Origin: a virus
Virus record (IMG/VR): IMGVR_UViG_3300044712_000833
Location: 1 to 64,000 of that record
DNA length: 64,000 bases
Direction: 5' to 3' (one strand)
Shown: positions 51,219 through 59,147 of the stretch, piece after piece
Numbering within the stretch: position 1 is the stretch's first letter
Layout: every line of letters begins with the position of its first letter
The notes under the pieces: model-generated
Told to the model about the DNA's origin: nothing
The model's input: only the letters and a program-made list of their open reading frames with translations
Databases searched by the model: none
Program-made: the position numbers and the translations under genes

Positions 51219-52811
51219 ATGAATAAAAATTTAATAGTAGAACAAGAAGGAGTATCTGCCTCAAGATTTTTTGAGGCAGATACTTTAGTTTTAAATGGGA
51301 AAAAAGTTTTAGTGGTAAACCCATATACAAATAAAAACAATGTGTTTAAAGGTCAATTACATTGTCACACAAGCAATAGTCCAGATGCAGTTGATACACC
51401 AATAAGTCTTTTACAAGCGTATAAGAATGCTGGATATGCTTTTGTTGTAACAACAGATCATGATTTTATGACATCACAACAAAGTGTTCAAGGAATATTA
51501 CATATAAAAGGTTCAGAAGAAGGTACGGCTGATGGTCATATAATAGCTGTAGGAAATGTGAATACAAAAGAAACAAATGTCTCTCAAGATGTTATAAATT
51601 TAATAAATGATGATAGAGCTTTTTCTGTTATGGCACATCCAGATTGGGTTGCGTTGCCTTTTAGCAATGAAAAACTTTTGGAAATATCTGGATATTATGG
51701 TATAGAAGTTTTCAATTCTTTAGCGAACACATCAAGCGAAGATAGTCAGGAAAAAGTTGATTATGTATTAAGAAATAATATCTGCACTTACCTGATTGCT
51801 TCTGATGATTGTCATAATATTTCAGGTGCTAATTTCAACAAGGGTTGGATATATGTTTATGCAAACGAATTAACTCAGGAAAGTATAATGGAGTCTTTAA
51901 AAAGAGGAAATTTTTATTCTTCAAATGGTGCTAATCTAACTGTAACTATGGACAAAGACACTGTATATGTTGAAACTCCAGATTATTCAAATATAGAATT
52001 TGTTACTCAATATGGAAAATCGAAAATTGAATTGAATGTGAAATCATCTTCGTATAAAATTTACGGAGACGAAAAATATGTTAGAGTAAATGTTATCAGA
52101 ATTTCTGATAATAAAAAAGCATGGTCTAACCCTATACAGGTGTTTTTACAGGGTCATGGGGGAGGAATTGTTTACCAAACAACTCAGGGGGAAGGAAGTA
52201 ATAGTAATTCTTCCACTATAAATTTTGCGACAAATAGTTCAGATATTTTTAGATGTAATAATACATCAAGTAGTGGTTGGGTTGGCACAATTAGTTCAAT
52301 AAATGGAAACGTTATTACCTTCACAACAATCTCTGGAAACGCAAATTCAATATTTCCTGCTTCTCAATTCAACTTAGGAAAATTAAGATTATACAATTCT
52401 TCAAAATCTAATGATTATGTGTTGATAACAAACGGTTCGGGAAATTCTTTGACTTTAGACAGGTCTGTATCTTCAAACTGGTCTGTTGGTCAAACTATAA
52501 CTGCAAATTCTCCATATGTAACAAGTGGAATCCACTATGACATTGAAATAGTTCTCGGTAATCTTTATGGAAAAAGTGGCGGTCTTGTCGAAGCTTATAT
52601 TATAGACTCTCTTGGGGCAAACGCAACATTATATATACATCCATTTGAATCTTTTGCTAACAGCAAGCAGACTCAAAGATTCACTCAATCCTCTGTTTGG
52701 TTTTCTTCTTTAGTAGCTTGTAAAATAAATCAAAATGTTATTTCATTAGCTTGGAAATCAAATGGGTCTGGTACTATGAGCGTTATACTTAGAGAAAGTA
52801 TGTATCTATAA
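51219..52811 (+). CDS. Tail protein with PHP-type metal hydrolase domain and adhesion C-terminus (530 aa)
   Basis: Residues 40-240 are a PHP-domain metal hydrolase: KGQLHCHTSNSPD, VVTTDHDFM, DGHIIAVGNV, AFSVMAHPDW and ASDDCHNI supply the His/Asp ligands in the normal order. The remaining 290 residues are beta-rich and end like a fibre tip. PHP enzymes hydrolyse phosphoesters. On a tail this suggests attack on teichoic acid or another phosphate polymer during adsorption, which is inference. A short leader (SASRFFEADT) may mediate attachment. It is the last gene of the rightward module. Confidence 0.7.
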   Translation: MNKNLIVEQEGVSASRFFEADTLVLNGKKVLVVNPYTNKNNVFKGQLHCHTSNSPDAVDTPISLLQAYKNAGYAFVVTTDHDFMTSQQSVQGILHIKGSEEGTADGHIIAVGNVNTKETNVSQDVINLINDDRAFSVMAHPDWVALPFSNEKLLEISGYYGIEVFNSLANTSSEDSQEKVDYVLRNNICTYLIASDDCHNISGANFNKGWIYVYANELTQESIMESLKRGNFYSSNGANLTVTMDKDTVYVETPDYSNIEFVTQYGKSKIELNVKSSSYKIYGDEKYVRVNVIRISDNKKAWSNPIQVFLQGHGGGIVYQTTQGEGSNSNSSTINFATNSSDIFRCNNTSSSGWVGTISSINGNVITFTTISGNANSIFPASQFNLGKLRLYNSSKSNDYVLITNGSGNSLTLDRSVSSNWSVGQTITANSPYVTSGIHYDIEIVLGNLYGKSGGLVEAYIIDSLGANATLYIHPFESFANSKQTQRFTQSSVWFSSLVACKINQNVISLAWKSNGSGTMSVILRESMYL

Positions 52812-52846
52812 AAAATAGCCTTGCGTAAATGCAAGGCTATTTTTTT
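52811..52846. terminator. Bidirectional terminator between converging modules
   Basis: A 14-bp perfect stem (AAAAATAGCCTTGC with GCAAGGCTATTTTT) with A- and T-rich flanks on either side can stop transcription from both directions. Confidence 0.9.
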
Positions 52847-52858
52847 ACTATTTTATTT

Positions 52859-52876
52859 ATAAAAGATGTATTTTAT
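52859..52876 (-). repeat. Orphan ATAAAA/TTTTAT hairpin after dut
   Basis: ATAAAA-GATGTA-TTTTAT, overlapping the dut stop. It matches the hairpins found before - strand genes, but no gene follows, so it may mark a lost gene. Confidence 0.55.
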
Positions 52877-53298
52877 GTATGTCCTGTTGATCCGAATCCG
52901 CCTCTATTTTGTTCGTTAAGAAAATCTACTTCTTCAAATGTTAATTTTGGTTGTTTTTGGATTATTCTAAATTGAAGGATTCTGTCATTGAAATTTATTA
53001 CAGTATCCCTTGTGGCATAAAAATTAACTCTCCAAACATCATTATTTCCTTTGTAAGATTCATCGATGACACCTATAGAATTGGTAAGTAAAACACCCCA
53101 TTTTGAAAACGTAGATGATCTTGGAGCAATATGGGCTTCATATCCTTCTGGTAATTCCATTGATACCCCTAAAGAAAAAATTTTACTTTCAAACTTTTTT
53201 ATCTCTACTGTTTCTGCGGCTCTTAAATCACACCAATCCCCCTTCTCAATCATAGATAGTTTTTCAATTGGCGCATGATATTTAATTTTAATATTCAA
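52873..53298 (-). CDS. dut: dUTPase (141 aa)
   Basis: All trimeric dUTPase motifs are visible: DWCDLRAAE, APRSSTFSKWGV, SIGVIDESYKGN, RILQFRII and the C-terminal RGGFGSTG. It hydrolyses dUTP to dUMP and pyrophosphate, which keeps uracil out of DNA and feeds ThyX. Length is normal. It overlaps the end of the deaminase gene by 11 nt and is translated with it. Confidence 0.92.
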   Translation of the reverse strand: MNIKIKYHAPIEKLSMIEKGDWCDLRAAETVEIKKFESKIFSLGVSMELPEGYEAHIAPRSSTFSKWGVLLTNSIGVIDESYKGNNDVWRVNFYATRDTVINFNDRILQFRIIQKQPKLTFEEVDFLNEQNRGGFGSTGHT

Positions 53299-53674
53299 TT
53301 CTTGTCTCCTTAATTCTCATTATTTCAAAATACGGGTATTCTTCAATTGTATAAAAAACCCATCTAATCCCAAATTTTCGTAATTCCTTCATACAATCTT
53401 TACAAGGCTTTGACAATCCCAAAGAACCATCTTTCTTTTCTCGATATACAAATATTGTTGATCCTTTTATAGATTCTTTTCCGCTATTCTTTAATGCCTG
53501 TATTTCTGCATGAAGACCAGTATATCTTGCTTCAGGATGAGTTTTATACTGATTATGACCTACAGAAACAGGCTTTCCCTTTACTACCAAAACAGCACCT
53601 AATTTATGCCTTGGATGCTGTGATAGTTTAGATATATTTTTTGCTAAACGAAAAAGACTTGGAAAATCATTCAT
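53288..53674 (-). CDS. dCMP/cytidine deaminase-family protein (128 aa)
   Basis: HAEIQAL and PCKDC are the zinc site of the cytidine deaminase fold, and the context (dut, RNR, thyX) favours dCMP deaminase, which makes dUMP. It is shorter than typical dCMP deaminases. A consensus promoter lies so close that the ATG is 6 nt after the -10 box, so the transcript may be leaderless. Read-through from the RNR gene could also supply it. Confidence 0.8.
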   Translation of the reverse strand: MNDFPSLFRLAKNISKLSQHPRHKLGAVLVVKGKPVSVGHNQYKTHPEARYTGLHAEIQALKNSGKESIKGSTIFVYREKKDGSLGLSKPCKDCMKELRKFGIRWVFYTIEEYPYFEIMRIKETRIEY

Positions 53675-53680
53675 GTATTT

Positions 53681-53709
53681 AGTATATCATGATTTTATTA
53701 TTTTGTCAA
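53681..53709 (-). promoter_or_regulatory. Sigma70-type promoter for deaminase-dut, possibly leaderless
   Basis: On the - strand TTGACA, 17 bp and TATACT, with the ATG starting 6 nt after the -10 box. Confidence 0.75.
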
Positions 53710-53712
53710 GTT

Positions 53713-55338
53713 TTATAAACCACAAATTCCGTCAGCACATTCTTCGTTTCCTTCGAATACAACATTTTTCTTTGATATTGCAAAATCAAAATCAACAGGA
53801 GTTAATGGTTGTCCTCCTCTACTACCGTCAGCATAACATGTTATTCCTCTTAGTTTTGGAAGATATTTATATAATACCATGCCAAATTTATTATAGTCGT
53901 TATTCCCAAGACTTCCATATGAAGGTAAATTTACAGTAGATGAAATGGCGTTATCAACATATTCCTGTACAAACGCTTGAAAAGCAATCCTTTTTTCAGA
54001 CTTCAAGCTTAAAGAGTGAGCATCTTCAACATTTGATAAATCATATCCTTCTTCGTGAAGTTTCTCTGCCACAAAGTCAACAACATATTGCTTTTTCCAT
54101 CCTTCGGGAGTCAAATATCTTCTCTGATATGCTAATGAAAATATTGGCTCAATTCCAGAAGTGGTTTGTCCTCCAGCAATGCTAATGGTTCCATTTGGGG
54201 CAATTGCTCTTTTCTTAATTGGTTCTTTTACTCCCATTATTTTTGACCATTTTTTAGCAGATTTATCTGATGAATTTTTCCATTCATTTAACCAATTGGC
54301 AAGTTCATCATTCGGTTCGTATTTATATCCTCTGCGAATCAACCATTCATGAAAACCCATTATCCCAAGTCCTGTTCTCATGTTTTTATTCTTAATTTCT
54401 TTTACTTTTGGATGAGGAACATCTGAATAAATTACCCCTAAAATAAGAAATAATTGAGCAAGTTCTGTTACTTCTTTTAATTCCTCTAGAGAATTTATTT
54501 TTGAAAAGTTGACCGATCCTAAACAACAAACATCCGAATCATCTTCTGAAACAATTTCACAGCAAGCATTTCTTAGAGATTCGTTTTTATTTTCATAGTC
54601 GACACTGAATCCGGGTTCTGAATATTTAACCATATTTTCTACCGTCTTCCAGTATACATTATGTGCTAATTTATGATTTGGATTTTCTTTATTATCAAAA
54701 GCATCAAAAAAATCTTTATCTAATATAACTGATATATTAGTCATATCCATTGGAGCAGGGAAATCAAAATCTTTTTCTTTTAATTTTCTAATTTCTTGTG
54801 ACCAATTTTTAATATCAATAAATTCTAAAATATCTCCGTGATTCCATCTCAAACCCGCCCATATAGCCGATCTCCGCTTTCCTCCAGCCATGACTCCTCT
54901 TCCGATTTCATTTATCATTTTCATAAGAGGAATAGCCCCTGAAGAAACTCCCCCGCTTCTCTTCAAAGGAGTGTTTTTAGGTCTTAGATTTGAATAATCA
55001 ATCCCTAAACCCCCACCAGACATTAACATGACAGTTGCTTTCTGTGCAACATCAGCCCATCCTTCGCGGGTATCATCGACTCTTAAAAGAAAACAATTGT
55101 TTGTTTGGTGATAATCTCTTCCTGATTGAGCTAAGAATCTTCCACCCGGAATAAATTTTCTTTCCGAAATCATTTTCTCTATTTTTTCTTTTATTTCTGA
55201 GAAATCATAATTTATATTTTTTGTAACAGAAAAAACGTTTTTAACAACTCTGCTAGATATTTCTTCCCAAGTCTCTTTTGACCCATCTTCTTTATCCCAA
55301 GAATACCTTAACTTCATAATATCGTCTGAAAAACTCAT
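53713..55338 (-). CDS. nrdJ: Class II (B12-dependent) ribonucleotide reductase (541 aa)
   Basis: The NrdJ pattern is clear: KFIPGGRFLAQSG, SGGGLGIDYSNLRP, RNACCEIVSEDDSDVCCLGSVNF (where homologues have NPCGE and CNLGS), IAPNGTISIAGGQTTSGIEPIF and a C-terminal CADGICGL pair for re-reduction. No small subunit gene is nearby, in line with class II. It makes deoxynucleotides from ribonucleotides using adenosylcobalamin, which the host must supply. The ATG follows AGGAGG at a 10-nt spacing. A TTG three codons upstream is too close to that site. Confidence 0.88.
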   Translation of the reverse strand: MSFSDDIMKLRYSWDKEDGSKETWEEISSRVVKNVFSVTKNINYDFSEIKEKIEKMISERKFIPGGRFLAQSGRDYHQTNNCFLLRVDDTREGWADVAQKATVMLMSGGGLGIDYSNLRPKNTPLKRSGGVSSGAIPLMKMINEIGRGVMAGGKRRSAIWAGLRWNHGDILEFIDIKNWSQEIRKLKEKDFDFPAPMDMTNISVILDKDFFDAFDNKENPNHKLAHNVYWKTVENMVKYSEPGFSVDYENKNESLRNACCEIVSEDDSDVCCLGSVNFSKINSLEELKEVTELAQLFLILGVIYSDVPHPKVKEIKNKNMRTGLGIMGFHEWLIRRGYKYEPNDELANWLNEWKNSSDKSAKKWSKIMGVKEPIKKRAIAPNGTISIAGGQTTSGIEPIFSLAYQRRYLTPEGWKKQYVVDFVAEKLHEEGYDLSNVEDAHSLSLKSEKRIAFQAFVQEYVDNAISSTVNLPSYGSLGNNDYNKFGMVLYKYLPKLRGITCYADGSRGGQPLTPVDFDFAISKKNVVFEGNEECADGICGL

Positions 55339-55352
55339 AAAAAACAAACCTC

Positions 55353-56039
55353 CTAAAAATTATATTTTTCTTGCATTAAATCGTTCCATGTTTGATATGT
55401 AAAAGGAACAATTTCTTTAATAATATCTTCAATTGCTTTTGCGTATAATTGAATTTCATGTTGTGCATGTGGATGTCTACGCAACTCTAAAAAATGAAAC
55501 AAATTATGTAAATCAACTGTGGCATAGAAATTTGTGTATAAGAACTGTGGCAGTACCCCTCTTGCTATTTCTCTCGCAACACCAGATTCTATCATGCTTT
55601 CGTATATTTGAACAGCGTCTTCACAAAACATTTTAATAACATCGGAATATTCATCGGAAGATTCGCTGTTCAACAATTCTCCAGTTGACATTTGTTTGTT
55701 ATCAGAAGATTGAATTCTGAATTCCTTTGGTATATAAAACTCTAAATTGTCGCTAGTATATCTTCTTGAAATTTCATTGTAAGACCAAGTTCGATGTCTC
55801 ATCCATTGTCTAGCAATAAAAAGAGGACATTTAATATTGAATGTAAAATTGACAGACTCTAAAGGACTTGTGTGTTTATTCTTCAATAAGTATTCAATTA
55901 GTTTTTTATCCCTGTCAGTTAATGTTTTTGAATAATCATTTCCATATGAGACTCTTGCGTTTCTAACAATGCTTGTATCATCTCCCATACTGTCAATGTA
56001 GTAAACAAAACCTATATTATCTCCTAAAACGTTTTCCAT
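55353..56039 (-). CDS. thyX: Flavin-dependent thymidylate synthase ThyX (228 aa)
   Basis: The ThyX signature RHRTWSYNEISRRY is complete, and the C-terminal helix ELRRHPHAQHEIQ supplies the further conserved residues. The enzyme methylates dUMP to dTMP with FAD and methylenetetrahydrofolate. It lies directly upstream of the RNR gene, and with the deaminase and dUTPase it forms a dTMP supply route. AGGAGG precedes the ATG. Confidence 0.93.
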   Translation of the reverse strand: MENVLGDNIGFVYYIDSMGDDTSIVRNARVSYGNDYSKTLTDRDKKLIEYLLKNKHTSPLESVNFTFNIKCPLFIARQWMRHRTWSYNEISRRYTSDNLEFYIPKEFRIQSSDNKQMSTGELLNSESSDEYSDVIKMFCEDAVQIYESMIESGVAREIARGVLPQFLYTNFYATVDLHNLFHFLELRRHPHAQHEIQLYAKAIEDIIKEIVPFTYQTWNDLMQEKYNF

Positions 56040-56063
56040 AATCCTCCTGAAAATTAAGATATA

Positions 56064-56098
56064 AATAGGGCGGCTCTCTAAAAGAAAGTCACCCTATT
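56064..56098 (-). other. Hairpin between zinc-ribbon gene and thyX
   Basis: AATAGGG/CCCTATT stem with inner pairing. The 3' side on the - strand has only a short T run, so it may be a weak terminator or a processing site. Confidence 0.45.
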
Positions 56099-56109
56099 AT
56101 TTTTACTTT

Positions 56110-56295
56110 TTATTCGTCTGGATCAACTTTTTTTGTAAATCCTTCTCCGCGATAAATTATAGACGATGGGAGAATGATTTTTCTTACTTTTGAGCTTCTG
56201 CATTCTGGACATTTTGGTTTTTTATCATCAGAATAAGAAGATTCGTGTTCGAATTGCTTACCGCATTTTTCACATCTAAAATCGTACTTAACCAT
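56110..56295 (-). CDS. FmdB-type zinc-ribbon protein (61 aa)
   Basis: KYDFRCEKCGKQFE and PKCPECRSSKVRKII are the two knuckles of the FmdB-family zinc ribbon, small proteins of uncertain function that often act in regulation. It overlaps the preceding nuclease gene by one base (TAATG-type coupling). Confidence 0.75.
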   Translation of the reverse strand: MVKYDFRCEKCGKQFEHESSYSDDKKPKCPECRSSKVRKIILPSSIIYRGEGFTKKVDPDE

Positions 56296-56840
56296 TATTT
56301 CCTCAATTCGTATTTATTTAGCTGATAATAGAAAACGCTTAAGGTATTTTCATGAAATACTTTTCTGTTTGTTGGATCAGTTTGACCCTTTTTCCATAAT
56401 TTTGCTCTGTTCATAAAATCTGATTTATCAATATAACCACAAATCCAAACCTTAGAAAAATCATCTTTTGTAGACATAAAAACATATCTATCAACATTTT
56501 CTAGAGACCTTCGCATTTGATACTCAAAAAACGAAGCTTCAAAATCATCTTTTGGGTCAACTTTTCTATATTTACACTTTACATCCACTTTCATTCCGTC
56601 ATGATGGAAATCAAAAGGAATATCTCTATCTGGAGTTTTTTTGGCAATTGGAAACAGTGATTGATATACTATTTCCCCAACAATCCCCGCCAATCTGCTT
56701 TCCATTCTATCATAAACCGTTCTTGAATTTAAAGAAAGCGAAGAAGAAAATCTTTTTGCAAAAATATCTTTTGCGTAAAAAATTTCATCTTTAGTTGTTC
56801 GATAAAGAAGAAACCCATATTTATCTACTGAAATATTCAT
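56295..56840 (-). CDS. PD-(D/E)XK-type nuclease-like protein (181 aa)
   Basis: A restriction-nuclease core is suggested by GIVGEIVYQSLF (Glu helix), then FDFHHDGMKVDVKCKYR with the D...(D)xK pattern, where VDVKCK takes the place of the usual E-x-K. The rest is unrecognised. Possible roles are DNA degradation, repair or homing. An ATAAAAT/ATTTTAT hairpin and an AAAGAGG site precede it. Confidence 0.55.
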   Translation of the reverse strand: MNISVDKYGFLLYRTTKDEIFYAKDIFAKRFSSSLSLNSRTVYDRMESRLAGIVGEIVYQSLFPIAKKTPDRDIPFDFHHDGMKVDVKCKYRKVDPKDDFEASFFEYQMRRSLENVDRYVFMSTKDDFSKVWICGYIDKSDFMNRAKLWKKGQTDPTNRKVFHENTLSVFYYQLNKYELRK

Positions 56841-56851
56841 TTGACCTCTTT

Positions 56852-56869
56852 ATAAAATTTGTATTTTAT
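56852..56869 (-). repeat. Translational-type hairpin 1
   Basis: 7-bp arms ATAAAAT/ATTTTAT with a 4-nt loop, overlapping the upstream stop. The Shine-Dalgarno of the next gene is just downstream. Confidence 0.6.
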
Positions 56870-57018
56870 TTATTAATTCGACGATATTCAGCAAATACGG
56901 CTGATAGCCATCCCCAAGTGCTACCAATCCATCCGTCCTGACCAGTGTGTAGAACCATTACTAAGGATAGAATACAGAAAATAGCGAAAATGTAAATATA
57001 AAAAATTTTAAAATTCAT
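56866..57018 (-). CDS. Small membrane protein (50 aa)
   Basis: Residues 3-22 are hydrophobic (FKIFYIYIFAIFCILSLVMV) followed by a Trp/Gly-rich segment (GWIGSTWGWL) and a basic end. Probably a single-span membrane protein. It is supported by its ribosome site and by the shared hairpin preceding it. Confidence 0.55.
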   Translation of the reverse strand: MNFKIFYIYIFAIFCILSLVMVLHTGQDGWIGSTWGWLSAVFAEYRRINK

Positions 57019-57038
57019 AATAAAATTGACCTTTTATT
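57019..57038 (-). repeat. Translational-type hairpin 2
   Basis: 7-bp arms AATAAAA/TTTTATT. On the - strand the loop GGTCAA contains the GG of the ribosome site. Confidence 0.65.
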
Positions 57039-57043
57039 CATCT

Positions 57044-57340
57044 TTACAAATCGGAATATGACTTAATGGCTTCGAACACCAACCTTATAGTATCATATTC
57101 TTCATCATTTATCATAGATGTTTTTTCTACTCTAAATCCACCACTTGAAATAAATGTTACTCTCTCATCCTTAAGAAAATCATCAACTAATCCAGAAACA
57201 AACTCTCTCAACTCTTCTGTAGATGGAACGTGATAGCCAGTGGGAAGTACAAGTTTCCAATCTAAAATCTCCATTATTTCTTTGGCTTTTTCGAATTTAA
57301 AACCGTCTAATAAATCTTTTTTAATTTTTTCTTTATCCAT
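57044..57340 (-). CDS. Hypothetical protein (98 aa)
   Basis: A helical protein with a conserved-looking centre (WKLVLPTGYHVPSTEELREFV). No family recognised. Its ribosome site and the first bases of the start codon lie within an ATAAAA/TTTTAT hairpin, which would strongly tie translation to the folding of that element. Confidence 0.6.
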   Translation of the reverse strand: MDKEKIKKDLLDGFKFEKAKEIMEILDWKLVLPTGYHVPSTEELREFVSGLVDDFLKDERVTFISSGGFRVEKTSMINDEEYDTIRLVFEAIKSYSDL

Positions 57341-57356
57341 AAAACCTCTATTTTAT
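57339..57356 (-). repeat. Translational-type hairpin 3, covering the start codon
   Basis: Arms ATAAAA/TTTTAT. The - strand loop TAGAGG is the ribosome site, and the AT of the ATG is in the stem. Confidence 0.7.
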
Positions 57357-57709
57357 CAAAACCCAATTAAAGAAAACGCAGAAATCGGAAAGTTACATCC
57401 TTTTATATAGTGATATAACTGAATACTTACTTTTTTGCATTCTCCACAACGCCCTACACCATGAGCCAAACCCCATTCAAAACTACCAAATAAACCATCT
57501 AATTCTGATCCACATTTTGGGCATTTGTTGTCAATTATCCAAACTGCCTTATAATTTGAGAAATCTTCTATTGTAAGATTGCATTTATGTTCTTCATTGA
57601 ATAATTTAAGATTTTCTTCTGAAATCAAAATTCCATTAATTGAAAAATGTTCTTTTCCAAATTCATTACAAGCGACTTCATAAAAAGATTCTAACGTGTG
57701 TTCTGTCAC
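57356..57709 (-). CDS. Zinc-binding hypothetical protein (117 aa)
   Basis: KCPKCGSELDG and VGRCGECKKV make a zinc-ribbon pair in the second half. The first half is helical and unrecognised. It overlaps the upstream 65-residue gene by ATGA, so the two are coupled. Confidence 0.6.
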   Translation of the reverse strand: MTEHTLESFYEVACNEFGKEHFSINGILISEENLKLFNEEHKCNLTIEDFSNYKAVWIIDNKCPKCGSELDGLFGSFEWGLAHGVGRCGECKKVSIQLYHYIKGCNFPISAFSLIGF

Positions 57710-57903
57710 TGAATTTTCTCCACTTCTCCTGTATATGGGTCTAGTTTTAGATTTCCTTTTACTCTAAAATTATCTGACTTAGATACTTTTTCCCACCAAA
57801 AAGCATCGTCGTATCCCTGCCAAGTAACTACTTTACCAATTCCGTCTATATCAAAAAAGTTCCAAAATAAATCATTACCAATTTGATTGAGTTTAGCTTT
57901 CAT
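57706..57903 (-). CDS. Small hypothetical protein (65 aa)
   Basis: A compact sequence with several Trp residues (LFWNFFDIDGIGKVVTWQGYDDAFWW) and a strand-rich pattern. Not recognised. The GGG of its ribosome site is in a hairpin loop. Confidence 0.6.
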   Translation of the reverse strand: MKAKLNQIGNDLFWNFFDIDGIGKVVTWQGYDDAFWWEKVSKSDNFRVKGNLKLDPYTGEVEKIQ

Positions 57904-57921
57904 AAAAAATAACCCTTTTAT
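57902..57921 (-). repeat. Translational-type hairpin 4, covering the start codon
   Basis: Arms ATAAAA/TTTTAT with an 8-nt loop that on the - strand begins GGG, the ribosome site. The ATG is partly in the stem. Confidence 0.65.
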
Positions 57922-58802
57922 TGGATTGTTAGAACTTTTTTAAACATGGTATCAATGTTGTCAGCGATAGGGTATCTCTCCATACAAGTTGAACTTTTTG
58001 AAAATTCTCTGGTGACTAAATCGACGTACATTGTGTATTTACCATCATCACCCATGTAAAACTCTTCCCAATATTGATTAGGTAATTTAGATTTCATGTT
58101 TAATTGATTCAAAGCCAAGTTATCAAAACTAATAATAGGAAAGCCCTTTGATAGAATCATTATGTTTTCAGATAACTCGCTCATGTTTTTCTCTACGGAA
58201 GGAGAGTAAAATTTTAGCCCTCTTCTAAGATGTTTATATCCCAAAACTAAAATCTTAATTCCTTTATTTGATAATTTTTTGTAATGATCCAAACTGGTGA
58301 CTCCGTTTATTGTATGAATAATGGCGTTTTCATATTTATCAATAAGTGAAATAAAGTTATCGCTTGGTTTTATCATGGAAACACCTATTCCATGAGCTAA
58401 CCCTTTTGAGACAATATCTTTAATTAGAAGCTGTTTTCTTTCAAAATGAATTTGGTTTATTGTTAAATTAGCAATGATATTTCGTTCTTTTAGTTTATAG
58501 AGGAACGGTATTAGAAATGGGTGATCTAACGGATTACCTCCGCCAATTGCTAATTCGGTAAACGGACTCAGTGTATTAATAAAATCTACATTTAAGTCCC
58601 CATGTAATCCTAACTTGATTGAGTCCTCATGACAATACAAACATCCAGCATCACAATAATTTGTTATTTTTAAATCAATGTTTTCTGGAAAAGATGGCGT
58701 TAAATTATCAAGATCATTTTCTCTAATCTTTGTTCCATCTGAATAAAGTGAAACAGTATAGTTACCGTTTTTATAAGACCCAAGCAAGTTAGTTTTTTTC
58801 AT
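57918..58802 (-). CDS. Radical SAM enzyme (294 aa)
   Basis: C50, C54 and C57 in NYCDAGCLYCHED are the CxxxCxxC ligands of the 4Fe-4S cluster. TELAIGGGNPLDHP matches the glycine-rich SAM-binding motif. The rest is a partial barrel, with no clear SPASM extension, only single late cysteines. Substrate is unknown. It directly follows two genes whose products share an N-terminal NSSSTH motif, so peptide modification is one hypothesis; base or tRNA modification is another. Confidence 0.8.
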   Translation of the reverse strand: MKKTNLLGSYKNGNYTVSLYSDGTKIRENDLDNLTPSFPENIDLKITNYCDAGCLYCHEDSIKLGLHGDLNVDFINTLSPFTELAIGGGNPLDHPFLIPFLYKLKERNIIANLTINQIHFERKQLLIKDIVSKGLAHGIGVSMIKPSDNFISLIDKYENAIIHTINGVTSLDHYKKLSNKGIKILVLGYKHLRRGLKFYSPSVEKNMSELSENIMILSKGFPIISFDNLALNQLNMKSKLPNQYWEEFYMGDDGKYTMYVDLVTREFSKSSTCMERYPIADNIDTMFKKVLTIQ

Positions 58803-58808
58803 TATTTA

Positions 58809-59135
58809 TTATCCATCGTATCCATAATAACCGAATGCTACAATTTCGTCTCCAGAAGGAGTTTTGTGAACCTGTTCAAAAGTTTCCATGTCTCTATCAA
58901 AAAAATCACTATAGGTCATTCTTTCTTCCGAAATAAGTTCCTCAATATCTCCATCATGCCATTTTTTGATTGATTCTGAGTGGTCTTTTTCTACTTGTTC
59001 TTTTGTTTTTAGTTTCTCGTCATCAAGTAGAAGTTCTCCGCTTTTCCACTTTTCAAATTCTTTTTTAGACACAATTACAAGAGTGTGAGTACTTGAAGAG
59101 TTTGTTTCAAAAGTCCCAATTCTAATCTGCTTCAT
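58809..59135 (-). CDS. NSSSTH-motif protein B (108 aa)
   Basis: It opens with MKQIRIGTFETNSSSTHTLV, nearly identical to the next upstream gene, and then diverges into an acidic helical region and a Gly/Tyr-rich end (FGYYGYDG). I know this opening from various phage and bacterial proteins of unknown function. It sits between its paralogue and the radical SAM gene, with AAAGGAG as ribosome site. Confidence 0.65.
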   Translation of the reverse strand: MKQIRIGTFETNSSSTHTLVIVSKKEFEKWKSGELLLDDEKLKTKEQVEKDHSESIKKWHDGDIEELISEERMTYSDFFDRDMETFEQVHKTPSGDEIVAFGYYGYDG

Positions 59136-59147
59136 TTAATTCTCCTT

